A stretch of DNA of 64,000 nt from Miscanthus floridulus (GCF_019320115.1 NC_089587.1:105387158-105451157), one strand, 5' to 3'. Counted from the stretch's first letter, positions 1 through 12,290 are shown. Program-made: numbers and translations. The notes: generated from the letters alone by a model not told the origin.

Positions 1-21
1 ACCTCTGCCCTTCTTTTTTAG

Positions 22-417
22 TCAGAACAGGTGACGAAAGAGGTTGAAGTGGGGAAGAATCCTGAGATACGCCTCATAGAAATGAATGAAAATCAAAATG
101 TGCAAGATGGTGTTTGGGTGGAGGTTGCACAGACTGACTCTCCAGAACTCCAATAGATCCCTCAAGAAAGGATGAACAGGAAATCCTAACCCGCACCAAA
201 AGTAATCCTCAAATACTACAGCTTCGTTAGTATGGGGCATTAGGTAGGGCTCACCGCTGGATGGCCACCATTCGGCGGTGATGCAGTCAGGAAGAATGCC
301 CGCCTCCACCATCCTATTGAGCTCCGCCTCCCCCATGCGCGACGGCACCCATTCTTCATCACGGCTGACTCTGGCGCTCGCCTTCTTTGAGTTACCAGCT
401 CCCTTCTTCGGTGCCAT
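22..417 (-). pseudogene. Antisense ORF of a Tat-like gypsy element (plant 'putative gypsy type transposon' N-terminal domain)
   Basis: The 131-codon ORF has a basic, Lys/Ser-rich start, then the EWWPSSGEPYL motif and a conserved middle with the pattern VVFEDYF..GLGFPVHPFLRDLL, which I recognise as the N-terminal domain annotated in grasses as putative gypsy type transposon (Transposase_28). In Tat-lineage elements such as Grande and RIRE2 an extra ORF lies antisense between pol and the 3' LTR. That fits here, because an LTR follows in plus orientation up to 1738. The frame closes at a TGA (positions 22-24), but the same frame reads on towards the window edge with a Lys-rich stretch, so the TGA is probably a premature stop. 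The function of this family is unknown. Confidence 0.7.
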
Positions 418-543
418 CTCTCATACCTAGTTTGGGATTGGTGGTGGAAACGCGTGTGAATATGAATCTGGAAGCATGAGGGCTGAGGAGGAAGCCAAAA
501 TGGAAAAGTGGCAAAGGTGGGAGCGTGGGGTGTGGCGGCACAG

Positions 544-551
544 TTATAAAG
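544..551 (-). promoter_or_regulatory. TATA box of the antisense ORF
   Basis: CTTTATAA on the minus strand lies about 130 bases upstream of the ATG at 417, a plausible spacing for transcription of the antisense ORF. Inferred from position only. Confidence 0.4.
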
Positions 552-901
552 CACTCCCCCCACCTTCTGCATTCGAGGGTTTTTGGGAAACTGCTCCACG
601 ATTTGCGCCTCTCTGCATTCTTTGAAATAGCATGGTGGGCCATACCTGGGCTTTCACACAACTATAGCCCGTATCGCCCATTTATCATCACAAGTTGTTA
701 CTGCTCACCGAATATTCGCCAACTTCTCCGCCATCTATTATGGCTCAGTAATTACTACTGTACAGCCATTACTCCATTTTTTCTCCATGATTTGTTTTCT
801 CCAAGATTTCCACTTGTGGCTCGGGGCCTGACTCCTCAACACGACTGGGCTCCTCACCGCACTAGGGACTTTCTTCTGTTGACTACTGTTTTTGACCTAG
901 G

Positions 902-1124
902 CACCACGTGACCACGTCACCAACTGTTAGGCTTAGGGACTAAGTGGACACACTTCACCTTGCGGTGAATGTGCTTTTATCATTTTGGGGCTACACCCGG
1001 GGACTAGCTGCCTGCTCGGCTGGTTTTGTGCTTCTCTTTACATTGGACCCTGACACCACATGACTACGTCACCTACTGTCAGGCTTGGGGACTAAGTGGG
1101 CACACTTCACCTCGCGGTGAGTGT
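902..1124. repeat. Direct repeat inside the LTR, period about 152 bp
   Basis: The block at 902-972 (CACCACGTGACCACGTCACC and onward, including the shared GGGACTAAGTGG core) recurs at 1054-1124 with about one change per ten bases. Such U3 duplications upstream of the TATA box are common in LTRs and may duplicate enhancer sites. Confidence 0.7.
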
Positions 1125-1738
1125 GTTTGCTTTATTCTAGAAGACTCCATGCCTCTTGAAGCTAAAGAAGACTATCTCCCTTTCTCGTGGTCAGACTCTA
1201 AGTGGCCACACTTGGTCCACTGCGAGGAAATTTTTGAGTCTGAACTTGAGCTCCTTACACCCTTATGGCAAGCCGTACTTGGGTTACACTGCTCGGCAAA
1301 CCACATGGGTTGCGCCCCTAGGGGCGGCCCAGCCCACAAGATGAAGCCTTGTGGGGCACGATGCTGCTCAGCGTCTCCCACAAGGCACCGAGAAGATATC
1401 ATGAAGATACTACGAGATCTGTTAGGATATATATAATCCCATGATTCTTGTAATCTGTTATTACTTTCTGGTTATCTCCTAGATCTAACCGACTTGTAAC
1501 CTTGCCCCCAGACTATATAAGGCGGGCAGAGACACCCTCCAAACACATGCAATATCATACGATAGCCAATACAATCCAACAGACCATAGGAGTTGGGTAT
1601 TACGTCATACTGACGGCCTAAACCTATCTAACTCGTGTGTCTCTATTGCCTTCTTGTTCTCGATTACACGCATCTCTACCGATCAATCTACCTTCATGGG
1701 ATACCCCTCGGAGGACTACCGATGATATTCTATTGACA
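902..1738 (+). mobile_element. 3' LTR (at least its 3' part) of the first gypsy element
   Basis: The segment has a TATA box (TATATAA, 1514-1520) followed by a leader-like stretch and ends ...TTGACA at 1738, a normal LTR terminus. Immediately afterwards the sequence switches to an integrase reading frame of another element, so this LTR marks an insertion into, or a junction with, that element. The left border of the LTR is not clear. It lies somewhere between about 600 and 902, and no TGT start with a polypurine tract stands out. The stretch 430-900 holds no other gene I can support. Confidence 0.55.
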
Positions 1739-2716
1739 GTGACCCTACATGAAGTTCCCCTTACTATCATCTCTGATAGAGGATCAATTTTTGTCTCTCG
1801 TTTCTAGGAGCAACCGCAGCAATGTCTTGGTACTCGTCTCCTCAGAAGCTCAACATATCATCCACAAACTAATGGTCAAACTGAAAGGGTGAACTAGGTG
1901 CTCGAGGATATGTTGAGAGCATGTGCCATTTCTTTTCCTGAGAAGTGGGATGGGTGCCTGAAGTTAGCTGAATTTTCTTACAATAATAGCTACCAAGAGA
2001 GCATTCGCATGGCACCATTTGAAGCTCTATATGGAACGAAGTATAGGACACCACTTAACTGGGTTGAAGTGGAAGACCATGGATATTTTGGGCCTAATTT
2101 CAACAAAGAGGCTCAACAGCAAGTAAGCATTATTTAGAGTCACTTGAAGGCAGCTCAGAGCCTACAGAAACCTTATACAGACAAGCGAAGAAAGCCCTTG
2201 TAGTTTGCAGTTGGGGATTATATATATCTCAAGGTGTCTCCTATGAGAGGGGTGCATCGGTTTGGTGTCTATGGCAAGCTAGCCCCTCGATATGTGGGTC
2301 CTTACAAGGTTCTGGCACAGTGTGGCCCAGTTGCTTATCGTCTCAGCTTCTCGGTATTTTATCAACGGTACACGATGTGTTTCACATCTCATAGTTGAAG
2401 AAATGTTAGCGGGTCTCTGATCAAGCTATGGAAATGGAAGGGCTTCCCCTCTAGCCTAATTTGACTTATATTGAGCACCCTATCAAAAACCTAGACGAAA
2501 AGGAAAGAGTGACAAGGAATAATGTGGTAAAGTTCTACAAGGTGCAGTGGTAGAACCACTCTAAGGATGAAGCCACGTGAGAACAAGAGAGTTATATACT
2601 GAAGCTTTACCCCCACCTTCTCTCTAGTTCAGATAAGTAGTTGTTTACATTGAAATGTATTTCATATCTTCTTTCCCACACTAGGCACATGAAATCTTGG
2701 GTCGAGATTTTGTTTT
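1739..2716 (+). pseudogene. Ty3/gypsy pol remnant: integrase core and C-terminal region
   Basis: In one frame from about 1745 the translation shows the integrase core. There is an ISDRG block containing the second catalytic Asp, then the HPQTNGQTERVN block with the catalytic Glu, and an MAPFEALYG motif typical of plant gypsy integrases. After about 2140 the frame continues into the basic C-terminal region, with a PRYVGPYKVL motif. The frame is broken by several TAG and TGA codons (for example 1805-1807 and 1895-1897) without an obvious frameshift in the core. The 5' part of the element is absent because a different LTR abuts at 1738. The element continues into the LTR at 2730 and cannot be active. 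Confidence 0.85.
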
Positions 2717-2726
2717 AGGGGGGTAG
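2717..2726 (+). other. Polypurine tract
   Basis: AGGGGGGTAG lies three bases before the LTR start TGTAACACC at 2730, the expected place for the plus-strand primer of a retrotransposon. Confidence 0.75.
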
Positions 2727-2729
2727 ATT

Positions 2730-5700
2730 TGTAACACCCTCGGTGTTACATTGTATAATCTTTTGCTAAAACACTGCATGAGCATCATGTTATGTGATAG
2801 TGTATGAATTATAGTGTGTAAATCAATTCCTGTGACTTGAAACGTTCATCGGAAACACGAAACAAATGTTATATTTCATATCACGTTATATCGCTTAGAG
2901 TTCTAGACAATTTTTTATTGAACGAAAATGCTATAGAACGCATACCCAGCACTTTAATAAAGTTGGTAGTGTAAGCTTCGTAGGTGACGATGAAATACTT
3001 GCGATCGAGAACGGGATTCGCTAGTTAGCTTATTTAATAGCTCGCAAATCGCATTCGACTCAAAACCGATCAAGACGTAGTCAAATTTCTTAAGTTAGAA
3101 AATGGGTTGATGAGGCTAAGTTTGGGAATTTTGTAGGCGAATTGGATTAAGAAGTAGTGTAATTTCATGGCTAGTTTTAGTAGCTTGATATACCATCTCG
3201 AGCGTAAAATAGTTGGTTTAGCAACTGGATCATCGAGTTGGATTTTTTAGCAGCTTTAAAAAGCGTGCATGATGTGTACCAGACGGTTTTAGCGTCTGGG
3301 CGTGGTCACCATGCCCAGCACTCGGCGTTGCCGTGTCGGCCACCGGACGCGCACGGCGCACATGCCCGCACGCATGCCACCGCACTGGCTAGTTCTGACA
3401 CTAGCTCCACGCTGCTGGCCTTTGCCACCTGCTGCCGTGCCTTGGCATATGACTCACGCACACATGCGCAGCTAGGGCCCGGCGAGCCTAGCCGCTCTGC
3501 CATTGCCGTCACGTCGAGCTGCGTCCATGGTCGCGCTGCACTCCGACCACCGCTCGCACGGTCACTGCTGCTGCTGACCCTTCATGGCTGCACACGCGTG
3601 GGCTTGCCCCGCCTACCTTCCCCATCATGCCCATGCTCGATGCGATGCCACGCTACTACCTCTCCAGACCAGTGCCAGCCACCTAGGCGCGTAGGGCCGA
3701 GCCACCGTCGTCTTGCGAGTCAAGCCGCTGCGGTTGCATGTCGTTGTGCCGGTCTCGTATGCGCATGGAACCATCCCCGTCGCGTTATTGTCCTCTCCCA
3801 TTTAGTGGTTACGCCATGCCACGCTCCCCATCATGTTGCCTTGAATGGCGTCGTGCTGGCCGAGCCGCGCCAAGGCAAAACTCGCAGAGCCTGGCCCTAC
3901 CTCATAGTTGTGCGCGTCTAGAGCTTGATTTGGAGTCTAGCATCACGCCAAGCCTGCCACTGTTGCGGTCGTACGATGTCGGGGCGTCAATTTGAGTTTT
4001 CCCCATCGCCGACCACCACAAGACTGAGTTGAGTCATCCATCTAATTAGCCTTGCATAGTCCACCTCCTTCCAATTAACTGTGCACCCAAGTAGCTCTGG
4101 TAGTTAGCTCGCGATTAGAATCGACCCAATGAGCTTTTGTCCTCCAGTGAGGTAATGCGGGGCATTTTCCTCATGCAGCCTGCCATGATCGTCGAGGCAG
4201 GTGCTTGGCCAGGGCGTCGCTCCGTGCTCCGTTGTTTCAATTTAGCGGTGCTTTTGTGTCTGTTGACTTGGTTGCCTCGTTCATGTAGCAGTTTCGCCGG
4301 CAGAGCAGCAGGTCACCAGGGACGCCATCGCTGCGCTTGCCACGAACTAGAGCAACCCCATGCTCGTGGCCAACCACCCTACCAAGCCCCACGACTTTGT
4401 CCAGGCCGTCCTTCACGTATCTGGTGAGGCACCTTTGCTCCTAGGGTAGCGGTAGAGTCATTGGGCTAGGTTAATTCATCAATGCAGGTGTCACCGTGGC
4501 CAAACCCTACCATGGTGCAAGGCCATGCCTTTATGTGGCACCAATCGTGGTGTTTATTATGTCTATCGAATGTGCTTGTGATGAGGAGTGTCACGGTGGT
4601 GAGGATTGCTGCCGAGGAGGTCCGTGCTCATCAGCATTTGGCTGGAGATGCCGTGGCCTCTATTAAGTTCCGACCAGGGACCTTGAAACCAGAATTCGAA
4701 GTGAACCGGGGGGTTCAGTGCGAGCGTTAGAGAGAGAGTGAAATAGTCGAAAGGACTGCGGGTTCATTTGGTTGAAAGCCAGGGTCTCTTTTGCATAATC
4801 GTCGGAGTGCATGTGGGTCTCCCCGCGTTGGGCCACTATCGTGCGTGGGCCGAGCCGCTCGCTCGTGGGCCGCGCGAGTGGATTTCAGTTTTTCAATTTC
4901 CAGTGAAATTATGAATGTTTATTCAATTTAGTTTTGAGCTGAACTTTAAAAAATAATAGTAAATTCTATAGATGTTCAAAAATAATGAAGTAAAATTTGT
5001 TAGGTTCACAAAAATGCATCTATCTGTTGGTGTAGTTAGTTTACAGTGAGTTGTGATAATGATAGGTTCATAAATTCAATTTAGAAAGCTTAGTATTATA
5101 TAGCTTAATATTTGTAGGAATTTTTGTGGTAAATTGTTGATAGCTTTAGCCATAAAATTTTTACAGTAGGTTCATTAGATTATTATGTATTCACTATAAT
5201 TTTTGTAGCCCTAAAGTAGGTTGATAAATAGAGTAGCTAGTACTCCTTGTTTTATCATATATAGAGTAAATTGGTATTAATAGTAAGAATACTTTTAGTT
5301 GCTAAGATAGTATATGTCATGCTTCATACTTGTTAGTGGTAACAGTAGGTAACTTAGCACCTTAGCCGGTAGAACTAGCTTAGTAGATTGATAGGTGTAT
5401 AAGTATTTTAAGAGTTAATGTTGTCCTATTACTAAGTGTTGCATCATCATTTCATTCATGTAGATCATGAGTTGGTAGAGTTCATGCCTGCGGACGAACA
5501 GAACTACGAGGAGATTATTGAGGAGTACGAAGAGGAGATTCTCATACAGGAGGGAGCCCTAGAGCCGTTCGATGCTGATTTTGTTGACCCACCGCCTGCC
5601 CAAGGCAAGCCCAGGTGCATAACCCCTATTTTTAAATGATCAGTGAATATATATTATGTGCATTTACGGTACAGATATTTTTTGGAAACTACATGCATAG

Positions 5701-6913
5701 ATGTACTTACCTATGAGTCCTACTAGTATAGGTTGAGTAGCTGCTATGCTCAGGGTATCGGTAGCGTGAGTAACCTACCGTTACTCACAATAGGTGATAA
5801 TTATGATCACTCATGATAAAATGGTGGAAAGGAAAAATGGTGACCGAGTAGAGATATGGTTTGGGTATTGGTGGGTGTAAGAGGTTGTGTCATGCGGCCA
5901 ACAAGGCATAGCTTGGTTACACTTTTTTCCTGTCTGTGTCGGTTAAGAACCAGCCGTTGCATAAGTCTCTAGGCAAGTCACAGATTTATTATTCCGAGCA
6001 CATACCTGGATATGGGCGCAGGAAAGACTTGTTGCTCTCTTGTCGTAGGTTCCGGCTCTTTATGGACCGACTGATTATAGGCGGGGATGGTGGAGGTCCT
6101 TGCACCGCACTAAGTCCGGGACTTAGGAGCGGAGGCTTGGAGTCCAAGTTTGGACGGGGACCTGGACCCTGTGATAGGAGGGTAGTGGGTTGGTCCTGCT
6201 TGTGCCTAGGGTACAAGCGGGACGTGTGTTTTTAGGGTACCCAGCTGGGGGCATTGATTCACGAATCGTCGGAAAATCCGGAATGGCTTGTCTACGGTCT
6301 AGCACCGTAGTAAGAACTGAAAGATGGAAGGTGATAAAATAGAACTGATTGCTCAACTCTTGCTTGAAAGTAGAACAGGTGCTTACATAGAATGGCTAGA
6401 TAATAAATTAATCATGGCTGCTAACAATAACATAAATAAGGACTCACTATTAGTATTGCTTTCTACAAAAAGAAAATCAGTAAACTATAAAGCTTTGCAT
6501 ATCCCTTAGAGTCGGGAAACTATTCCCTCTGGTCGGATAAGTCTTGCGAGTACATTATGTACTCAGGGTTTATTTAACTCCATTGCATGTAATGCTTGAG
6601 GAGTACCATTGTGTGAAGGATTCTTCTGGTGGGCACAGACGGATCCTTGTTCTTTAGCGATAGATGTTTATTATTCCGCACTCCGACTTTGGAACTGTAA
6701 TAATATATTTCTGAGAACTCTGGATGTATGAAATGAATTAAGTATTATAACTCGTTCTCATTATTGGATCCTCGGGGGAAAATATGGACTATTCGGGCTC
6801 TCCCTTGGGGTGTGCCCGATGGAACATGTCCGTTGTAGCTCGCTTTTGGGGTGCTTAGTGTCTGGTGGAAGACGAGCGCCTCCGTAAGTGTGTTATTTCC
6901 GACGGTTCTGCCA
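2730..6913 (+). mobile_element. Long 3' LTR (about 4.2 kb), Retrosat-2-like gypsy element
   Basis: The LTR starts TGTAACACC right after a polypurine tract and ends near ...GGTTCTGCCA at 6913. A related LTR at 48750-53140 starts TGTAACACC, ends GGTTCTGCGACA and is 4391 bp, which supports the borders and the length. Shared landmarks include a TACTCAGGGTTTATTT block (6558-6574 here, 52686-52701 there). LTRs of 3-4 kb with this start are known for Retrosat-2-type elements of grasses. The GC-rich block 3280-4000 inside the LTR gives long ORFs in several frames that I do not believe are genes. Only a small acidic ORF at 5436 recurs in the other copy. Confidence 0.8.
5436..5639 (+). CDS. Small acidic ORF inside the LTR
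   Basis: The 67-codon ORF is rich in Glu and Asp, with a cluster EEIIEEYEEEI in its middle, and ends shortly after a QGKP motif. A second acidic ORF with a GKP motif near its end sits at the same offset (about 2.7 kb) in the related solo LTR, at 51478-51702. Overall residue identity is low, but position, composition and the GKP motif agree. It may be an exon of an LTR-encoded transcript, since the GKP motif is followed by possible donor sites. No function is known to me. Confidence 0.35.
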   Translation: MLHHHFIHVDHELVEFMPADEQNYEEIIEEYEEEILIQEGALEPFDADFVDPPPAQGKPRCITPIFK

Positions 6914-7784
6914 TATTTTTAACGAATAATATTTTCCAATCACATCCATTTTTATTTTGGATCCGGACACGAATTCGGATTAAATGACGATGAAAAGATA
7001 TCAAGTAATTTGGTTATACATTTCCAGCCCTCCACGATCATACTACAAGGATCTGAATAATTTGCCTTGTTAACACTTAACATTACTAAGAACTCCTGAA
7101 TTTGAGTATATGTTGATAGCTAAAAATGTCAGCTTTGGTACTTTGTCAAAATACATAATCGACTTTACCATTGTGTTTTCTCTCGTCGAGATGGTAAAAA
7201 AATGGAACGTTCAATTTGAAGTCCGAATGGAGTTAGGCCCTCGGGAAGGTGTCACTACATCGGAAGTTCTGACGAAAGTTCCAACTTTCGCAAGGCTGGA
7301 ACTTTCGACTACTTGTCGGAACTTTTGACTTTTTTAGTCTAAATCTAGGAGAGTTCAAACTTGATCCAAACCCGTGGGAAACTTGCACATTCCGTATTGG
7401 AAAGGTTTTCTACTGGGATAAGACCACTTCCCTCTCTATATATTGGAGAATCATGGATGATTGAGTGATCCAACATCCAATCGATCTTTTTTTCATATAT
7501 TACCTCTTTACCCTACTTTTCCAGTCTCTCAACATGATTCGGCGGCGTTGACGCGTTGTAGGTGGTCTTGTTGATCCTAGGAAAATCTCGACGTGCATCT
7601 CCTTGACGGGTCTTCTAGAATGTGTTCTCGAGTGATCTCAGGCTCTATTGGCTAAGGACAGACTTTAAATCAGCCTAACTGATCTCTTGATGGGTTTTGC
7701 TGATCTTGGAGTTATTTGCTGCATGTGATAGGTCGTGTTAGTCCTTGATGGTTGTGATCTGAATCGCCATCAACACTATCCTTA
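6914..7784 (+). mobile_element. Decayed LTR-like segment
   Basis: No gene is visible. Between 7262 and 7330 short inverted motifs built on GAAAGTTCC / GGAACTTTCG are repeated, and a TATA box (TATATATT, 7437-7444) follows about 110 bases later. The same layout is seen in the better preserved copia LTR at 27264-28799. I therefore read this as an old LTR remnant. Its borders are not resolved. Confidence 0.35.
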
Positions 7785-8026
7785 GTGCTTGTTTAGTTCC
7801 CAAAATTTTGCAAAATTTTTCAAGATTCCCCGTCACATCGAATCTTTGGACGCATGCATGAAGCATTAAATATAAATAAAAAATAAAACTAATTACACAG
7901 TTTAGACGAAATTCACGAGACGAATCTTTTAAGCCTAATTAGACTATGATTGGACACTAATTGCCAAATAACAACGAAAGTGCTACAGTGCCATTTCCCA
8001 AAAAAAATCGCCAACTAAACAAGGCC
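7785..8026. mobile_element. Tourist-like MITE (242 bp)
   Basis: Terminal inverted repeats GTGCTTGTTTAGTTCC and (reverse) GGCCTTGTTTAGTTGG are flanked by TTA at 7782-7784 and 8027-8029, the 3-bp target duplication of PIF/Harbinger elements. The AT-rich core carries the ATTACACAGTTTAGACGAAA and CACGAGACGAATCTTTTAAG blocks that recur in the copy at 42622-42864. Confidence 0.85.
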
Positions 8027-8029
8027 TTA

Positions 8030-9040
8030 TTTATGTTGCTTTTGTGATTTCTATAATCGAAGCCGCACGGCAGTGAAGTCAGAACGGCCGAATGGAATCC
8101 AATCAGTATGGGAATTCAGATTCTTGATACCCCTGATATATCCAACTGTTTATTTAGACGGTGGAATTAAACAATGTATACTATCAGTAGGCAGCTCCTA
8201 CTAATTCGATGTAATTTTGTGTTCCCAACGCTCCTCCTGACAAGGTCCTCCTTTTAATTCCTAGAGAAAGCAATGCCCATGGTCTCAAAGCAGACAAGCA
8301 GGCAGGCATGCCAAGATTAAATTAAAATTAAAAAGAAATGATGAACAATAATGATGATTGGTTGTATCAGTATTACTGAACTAAACCCACTTCCCTTCGT
8401 CATAGATTCTGTTCACTTCCTTTTCTTATGTTAGCCTCTTAATTTATTCATCTGGGTCAACTTTTTTTTGTCACAAATACACTTCTCGTCTTCTACATTT
8501 TCTCTTCACAATGAAACTGAAAAAAGAAATAATACTAGAAACTACTAAAGCAATTTATCAGATACTCCAACATAGGCAGGCCAGTGCCTAGTTCTTGGAG
8601 TACATATTGCCTACGGTCTACTCTGGTCCCTCCAGGCCTTCACCATCTTTATTCTGATCATCTCATCGATCTCCTCCAGCTTTGTGTTCCTACAAAGCCA
8701 TGGTGCGCCCATTGTGGCACACCATGCTTGTGCTGGCTGTCTGTCTCCCTCCTCCGGTCCTTGCAAAGAAAAGCTCAGCAATTTAGGTGTTGTCCACCTC
8801 ACATCTTTATTCATCAACTTCTTGCCCTCTCCTCTCGTCATGTCAAAATCCCCTCCCTTTTCGCCTCTCAATGCACTTCCATCTCACACAGCACCACCAC
8901 TGTCGTTGCAATCGAAGCCATTTGACCTTTCTTTCACCAAGATGAGTGGCGCGCGCGGTAAAAAAATCAAAAGCAGACTACACTACTCAGTTCACTCTGA
9001 TCATTGGGCACGCACTTTGACCGGTCACTGCAGCAATCCA
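8030..9040. other. Intergenic; 3' flank of the cyclin gene
   Basis: No gene is supported. The part next to 9041 should hold the 3' UTR of the minus-strand cyclin gene. ORFs at 8584-9094 have no recognisable features. Confidence 0.5.
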
Positions 9041-11386
9041 TCATCGGCTGGTGAGTTTTCTCCTTTTGCTGGTCACTGGGGGAGAGGAGCTTGAAGAGCC
9101 AGAGGCCCCATGTGAGGCAGCAACAGTGGCTGCTGCCGCGGCATCGTCTTCGCTCTTGTAGCTGAGGCAGCCCGCGTCCAGGACCCCTACAGGGCTCTGC
9201 GGCACAGGCACAGGGGAGGAGGTCCTGCCGTTCGCAGATTTTGGTGGCACAGTGTCAATGGCCGAGGACGCCATGGACTGGATCGCTTCCTGGCACCGCA
9301 ACACCCGCTCCTGCAGACACAGCCAGCAGCCCAAGGCAGGCAGCAGCACATTAAATTACTCGCCGATCGAGCTCACACACACAAACACACGGGTATAAAT
9401 GCGTTTCACGCATCTGTACCGGGGCCGCGTTTATGCAAAGCAGGGCAATTGTATACGGTCGTGGATTATTATTATTAGCTGATTTGGTGTGAAAGAAAAA
9501 TACTATTCTAGCTAGAAATTTATGCTCGTTTACGACGAAGTGCATTTGTTTAGCCTAAACAAACTAGCTAGGGGACGAAATGAGTTCGCATGAGGGAGGC
9601 TTTGCTTCAATGTACCTTATCTACGTGGGTGCAGGCGTTCTCAATGCCTGCGACGTTCACTTCTCCGACGACCACGGAGGCTGCAACTGCGGCGGCGATC
9701 TCAGACGGCCTAAACCCTATGCAGCAGGTTCCTGTCGTGCAGCAATACATAACAATGGTATTAGTTCAAGAGCACGAAATGGCATAATAATCCATATACC
9801 ATTTCCACTGATATAATGACAATCATGCTCGTGGTATACCTCTGGCTGCACACAAGATAAGCTCTGCGGATTGAAAGAACCAGCTTCTTGGCACCACGTT
9901 GCCACCATTGAGCTTGTTTAGGAAGTAATCCATGTAGGAGAAAGGTGTGACGGCCTGCATCCTCCAATTGAGGGTGCTTAGAACAAGAAGCTCCATTCTC
10001 TGGATCGTCTTCGCCTCAAACACATAGCGCGCGTCTCCGACCTGATTGCACATGCCAACCACGCTTAGAACAAGACCAGATGAATAATGAGGAGAAAAAA
10101 AACAAACAATGTTCATCTTCATTGCAAGCAATGCCAAACACACAGTTTACCCACCTGAAGGTCCAGGGATTGCGGGACGGCGGTTTCCTCCATCTTGGCG
10201 GCTAGAGAAACACACGCCACCGAGAGGAGTTGTGTCATCCAGTCCTTGCCTTCCTGGAAATGACATGGGCGATAAACGTTACTACTGAATTAAAAAGTTA
10301 CTTGATATTGACAGCATTGGCAAGGTAACTAAGAATGATCTTGTGATTCTTACCGGCAGCTCGTACCGTGACAGGAAACGATCAAGATAGTTCACTGCCA
10401 AGTAGGCAGTGAGAGGACGAAAGTTGTAGTATGTGTAAACCTGCAGAAAGTTCACAAGTTAGCAATCACGTGGAAATTAAAAGAAGTGAAGCTATTGTGT
10501 GGTAAATGATTCACGTGAAATATATTATGAAATTTTGTGAAAAATATTTTGAGTTTGGCCTAAAAATGCGGACATGTTTTTCTCGAAAATGTAAAAAGAA
10601 CAATGTTGAATCAGACAGTGCATCTTTGGTATCTCGTGATTCAGGAAGCGGACGAAAGGCCAACTTTGGCTGAGATGGTCCCCGAGTTTCACCCGGGAAA
10701 AATGGTCACGGCATATCGACAAGGCACGTTACAACGAGCGTTTTCCGCCTAAGTACTGAAATCATTGGCGTAAGTTGCTTGGCTACACGCCTAAACACGC
10801 ACGCAATTCGACCATGAAAGAAATGATTGAAGCGGCCATCAGCATTGCAAAGATAGAAGAAACAATCTATGCTCCATGTAAGGAAGATCAAATATTGCGA
10901 GTGTTTGGATGCAGAAACAAGAAAATAAGCGTCTTTCTAGATGAACACAACTCATGCAAATCATGGAAATGGAAATGGAATGCGCTCCTACAGGTCTCCT
11001 GAGCAGTAAGCAATGAGTCAAAATGTTTCCTTTTTTTCCATCCCCCTGTCCGGCCACACCACAGGCACTCAGATCAATCAAGAACCTACCTTCCAAATCC
11101 AGTCGATGGCCTCCCGGCGGACGCAGAGATCGACGCCGCCGCGCAGCCTCTCGCCGTAGTCCGCCCTCGGCATGTGCTCCCGCTCCTTCTCCACCAAACC
11201 GGCCACGCATTCCTCCGACGGCGGCGGGAACAAATCCACGCCGACATCGTCCCCGTAGTCCGGCGACCGGCCTCTCTTTCTCCCGACCGCCTCCAACTCC
11301 TCCTCCTCCTCAAAGCACAGGATGCTGCTGTGCTCCTCGGCGCAGAGGAGCATGGACGCGGCCACGTCGTAGCAGCTCGGCGCCAT
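9041..11386 (-). CDS. CYCD2;1: D-type cyclin, CYCD2;1-like
   Basis: Six exons join in frame with GT-AG introns: 11386-11090, 10440-10354, 10253-10155, 10041-9840, 9731-9616 and 9310-9041, giving 356 residues. D cyclins bind CDKA and phosphorylate the retinoblastoma-related protein to release E2F and start S phase. The Rb-binding LxCxE motif is LLCAE at residues 13-17. An acidic, PEST-like stretch follows. The N-terminal cyclin box runs from about residue 85 (REAIDWIWK, then [15 protein letters not shown] and [11 protein letters not shown]), and the C-terminal cyclin fold from about 190 to 290. The tail is Ser-rich and ends with a basic SKRRKL cluster that may act as a nuclear signal. The start gives the usual MAPSCYD N-terminus of grass CYCD2 proteins. 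Nothing is broken. Intron 1 (649 nt) is the longest. Confidence 0.93.
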
Positions 11387-11950
11387 GGCTCTGTACTACC
11401 GGTGTATCCCACTCCCACCGGGCACCGGCAAGCCAAAACCAAAGCCTGCGCCTTTTTCCGGCTGCGTCTCCCTCTCCTGCCGTGCGCCGCTGGTGACGTA
11501 ACCGGCTGGGTGGTGGCTGGTGCGCGTGTTTGGGTAGCGAGCAGAATGCGGCAGTGCCGAGTGGAGAAGGACAGGGGGGAGGACGGACGGAGGAGGCAGA
11601 GTGCGGTGCAGTTGTGCCGTGCGGCTGCCTGGCTGTGCCTCGCCCTCTCGTCTCCCCCCCTCGCGCTTTGTACCGGGGAGATGGGGGGAGTATTTCGGGA
11701 AAGCGCACGCGGTGGTACGCCAAAATTGAGACAGCCGGAGCGGGAATGGAGGAGGCGGACGCCGGACGGTCGCGACGGGTGCAGGAAAGGCGAGCATTGC
11801 CGTACGCGCGGCTGGATCCGGCGGTTGAGGAGGCGTCCCGCGAGCCCCTGGCCGTCTGATCGGGGATGTGATTGGACGCGCCTGTTGACGCGGCCAGAGG
11901 ATTGACAGTCCTCACGGCCCTTTCGCAAGGGTTGCCTAAAACATGATTTA
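11387..11950 (-). promoter_or_regulatory. GC-rich 5' region of the cyclin gene
   Basis: This 560-bp GC-rich segment lies between the cyclin ATG and a MITE and must hold the 5' UTR and core promoter. Long ORFs on both strands here come from base composition. No unambiguous TATA box was found. Confidence 0.5.
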
Positions 11951-12290
11951 GGCCATGTTTGGTTTCTAACTGCGCTTCTAAAATTCCTGTCATATTGAAT
12001 ATTTAGATAAATATATGAAGTATTAAATATAGACTAATTACGAAACTAATAACTTACGACTAATTTATGAGATGAATCTTTTAAGTCTAATTAGTCCATA
12101 ATTTGATAACGTGGTGCTACAGTAAACATGTGCTCATGCCAGATTAATTAGGCTTAAAAAATCATCTCGCAAATTAGTCTTCATCTATGTAATTGGTTTT
12201 GTAATTAATCTATATTTAATGTTCTTTATTAGTATCTAAGCATTCGATGTGACATGAATTTTAGAAACGACTAAAGAACCAAACACCCCC
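11951..12290. mobile_element. Tourist-like MITE (340 bp)
   Basis: Termini GGCCATGTTTGGTTTCT and (reverse) GGGGGTGTTTGGTTCTTT are flanked by TTA (11948-11950 and 12291-12293). The element ends 565 bp upstream of the cyclin start codon. Confidence 0.85.

Noticed and set aside
3238..3921. 227-codon plus-strand ORF
   Set aside because: It lies inside the GC-rich part of a 4.2-kb LTR, is low in complexity and has no counterpart at that offset in the solo LTR.
11086..11928. Long ORFs on both strands over cyclin exon 1 and its upstream region
   Set aside because: GC-rich composition gives open frames everywhere. Only the spliced cyclin frame has motifs and splice sites.
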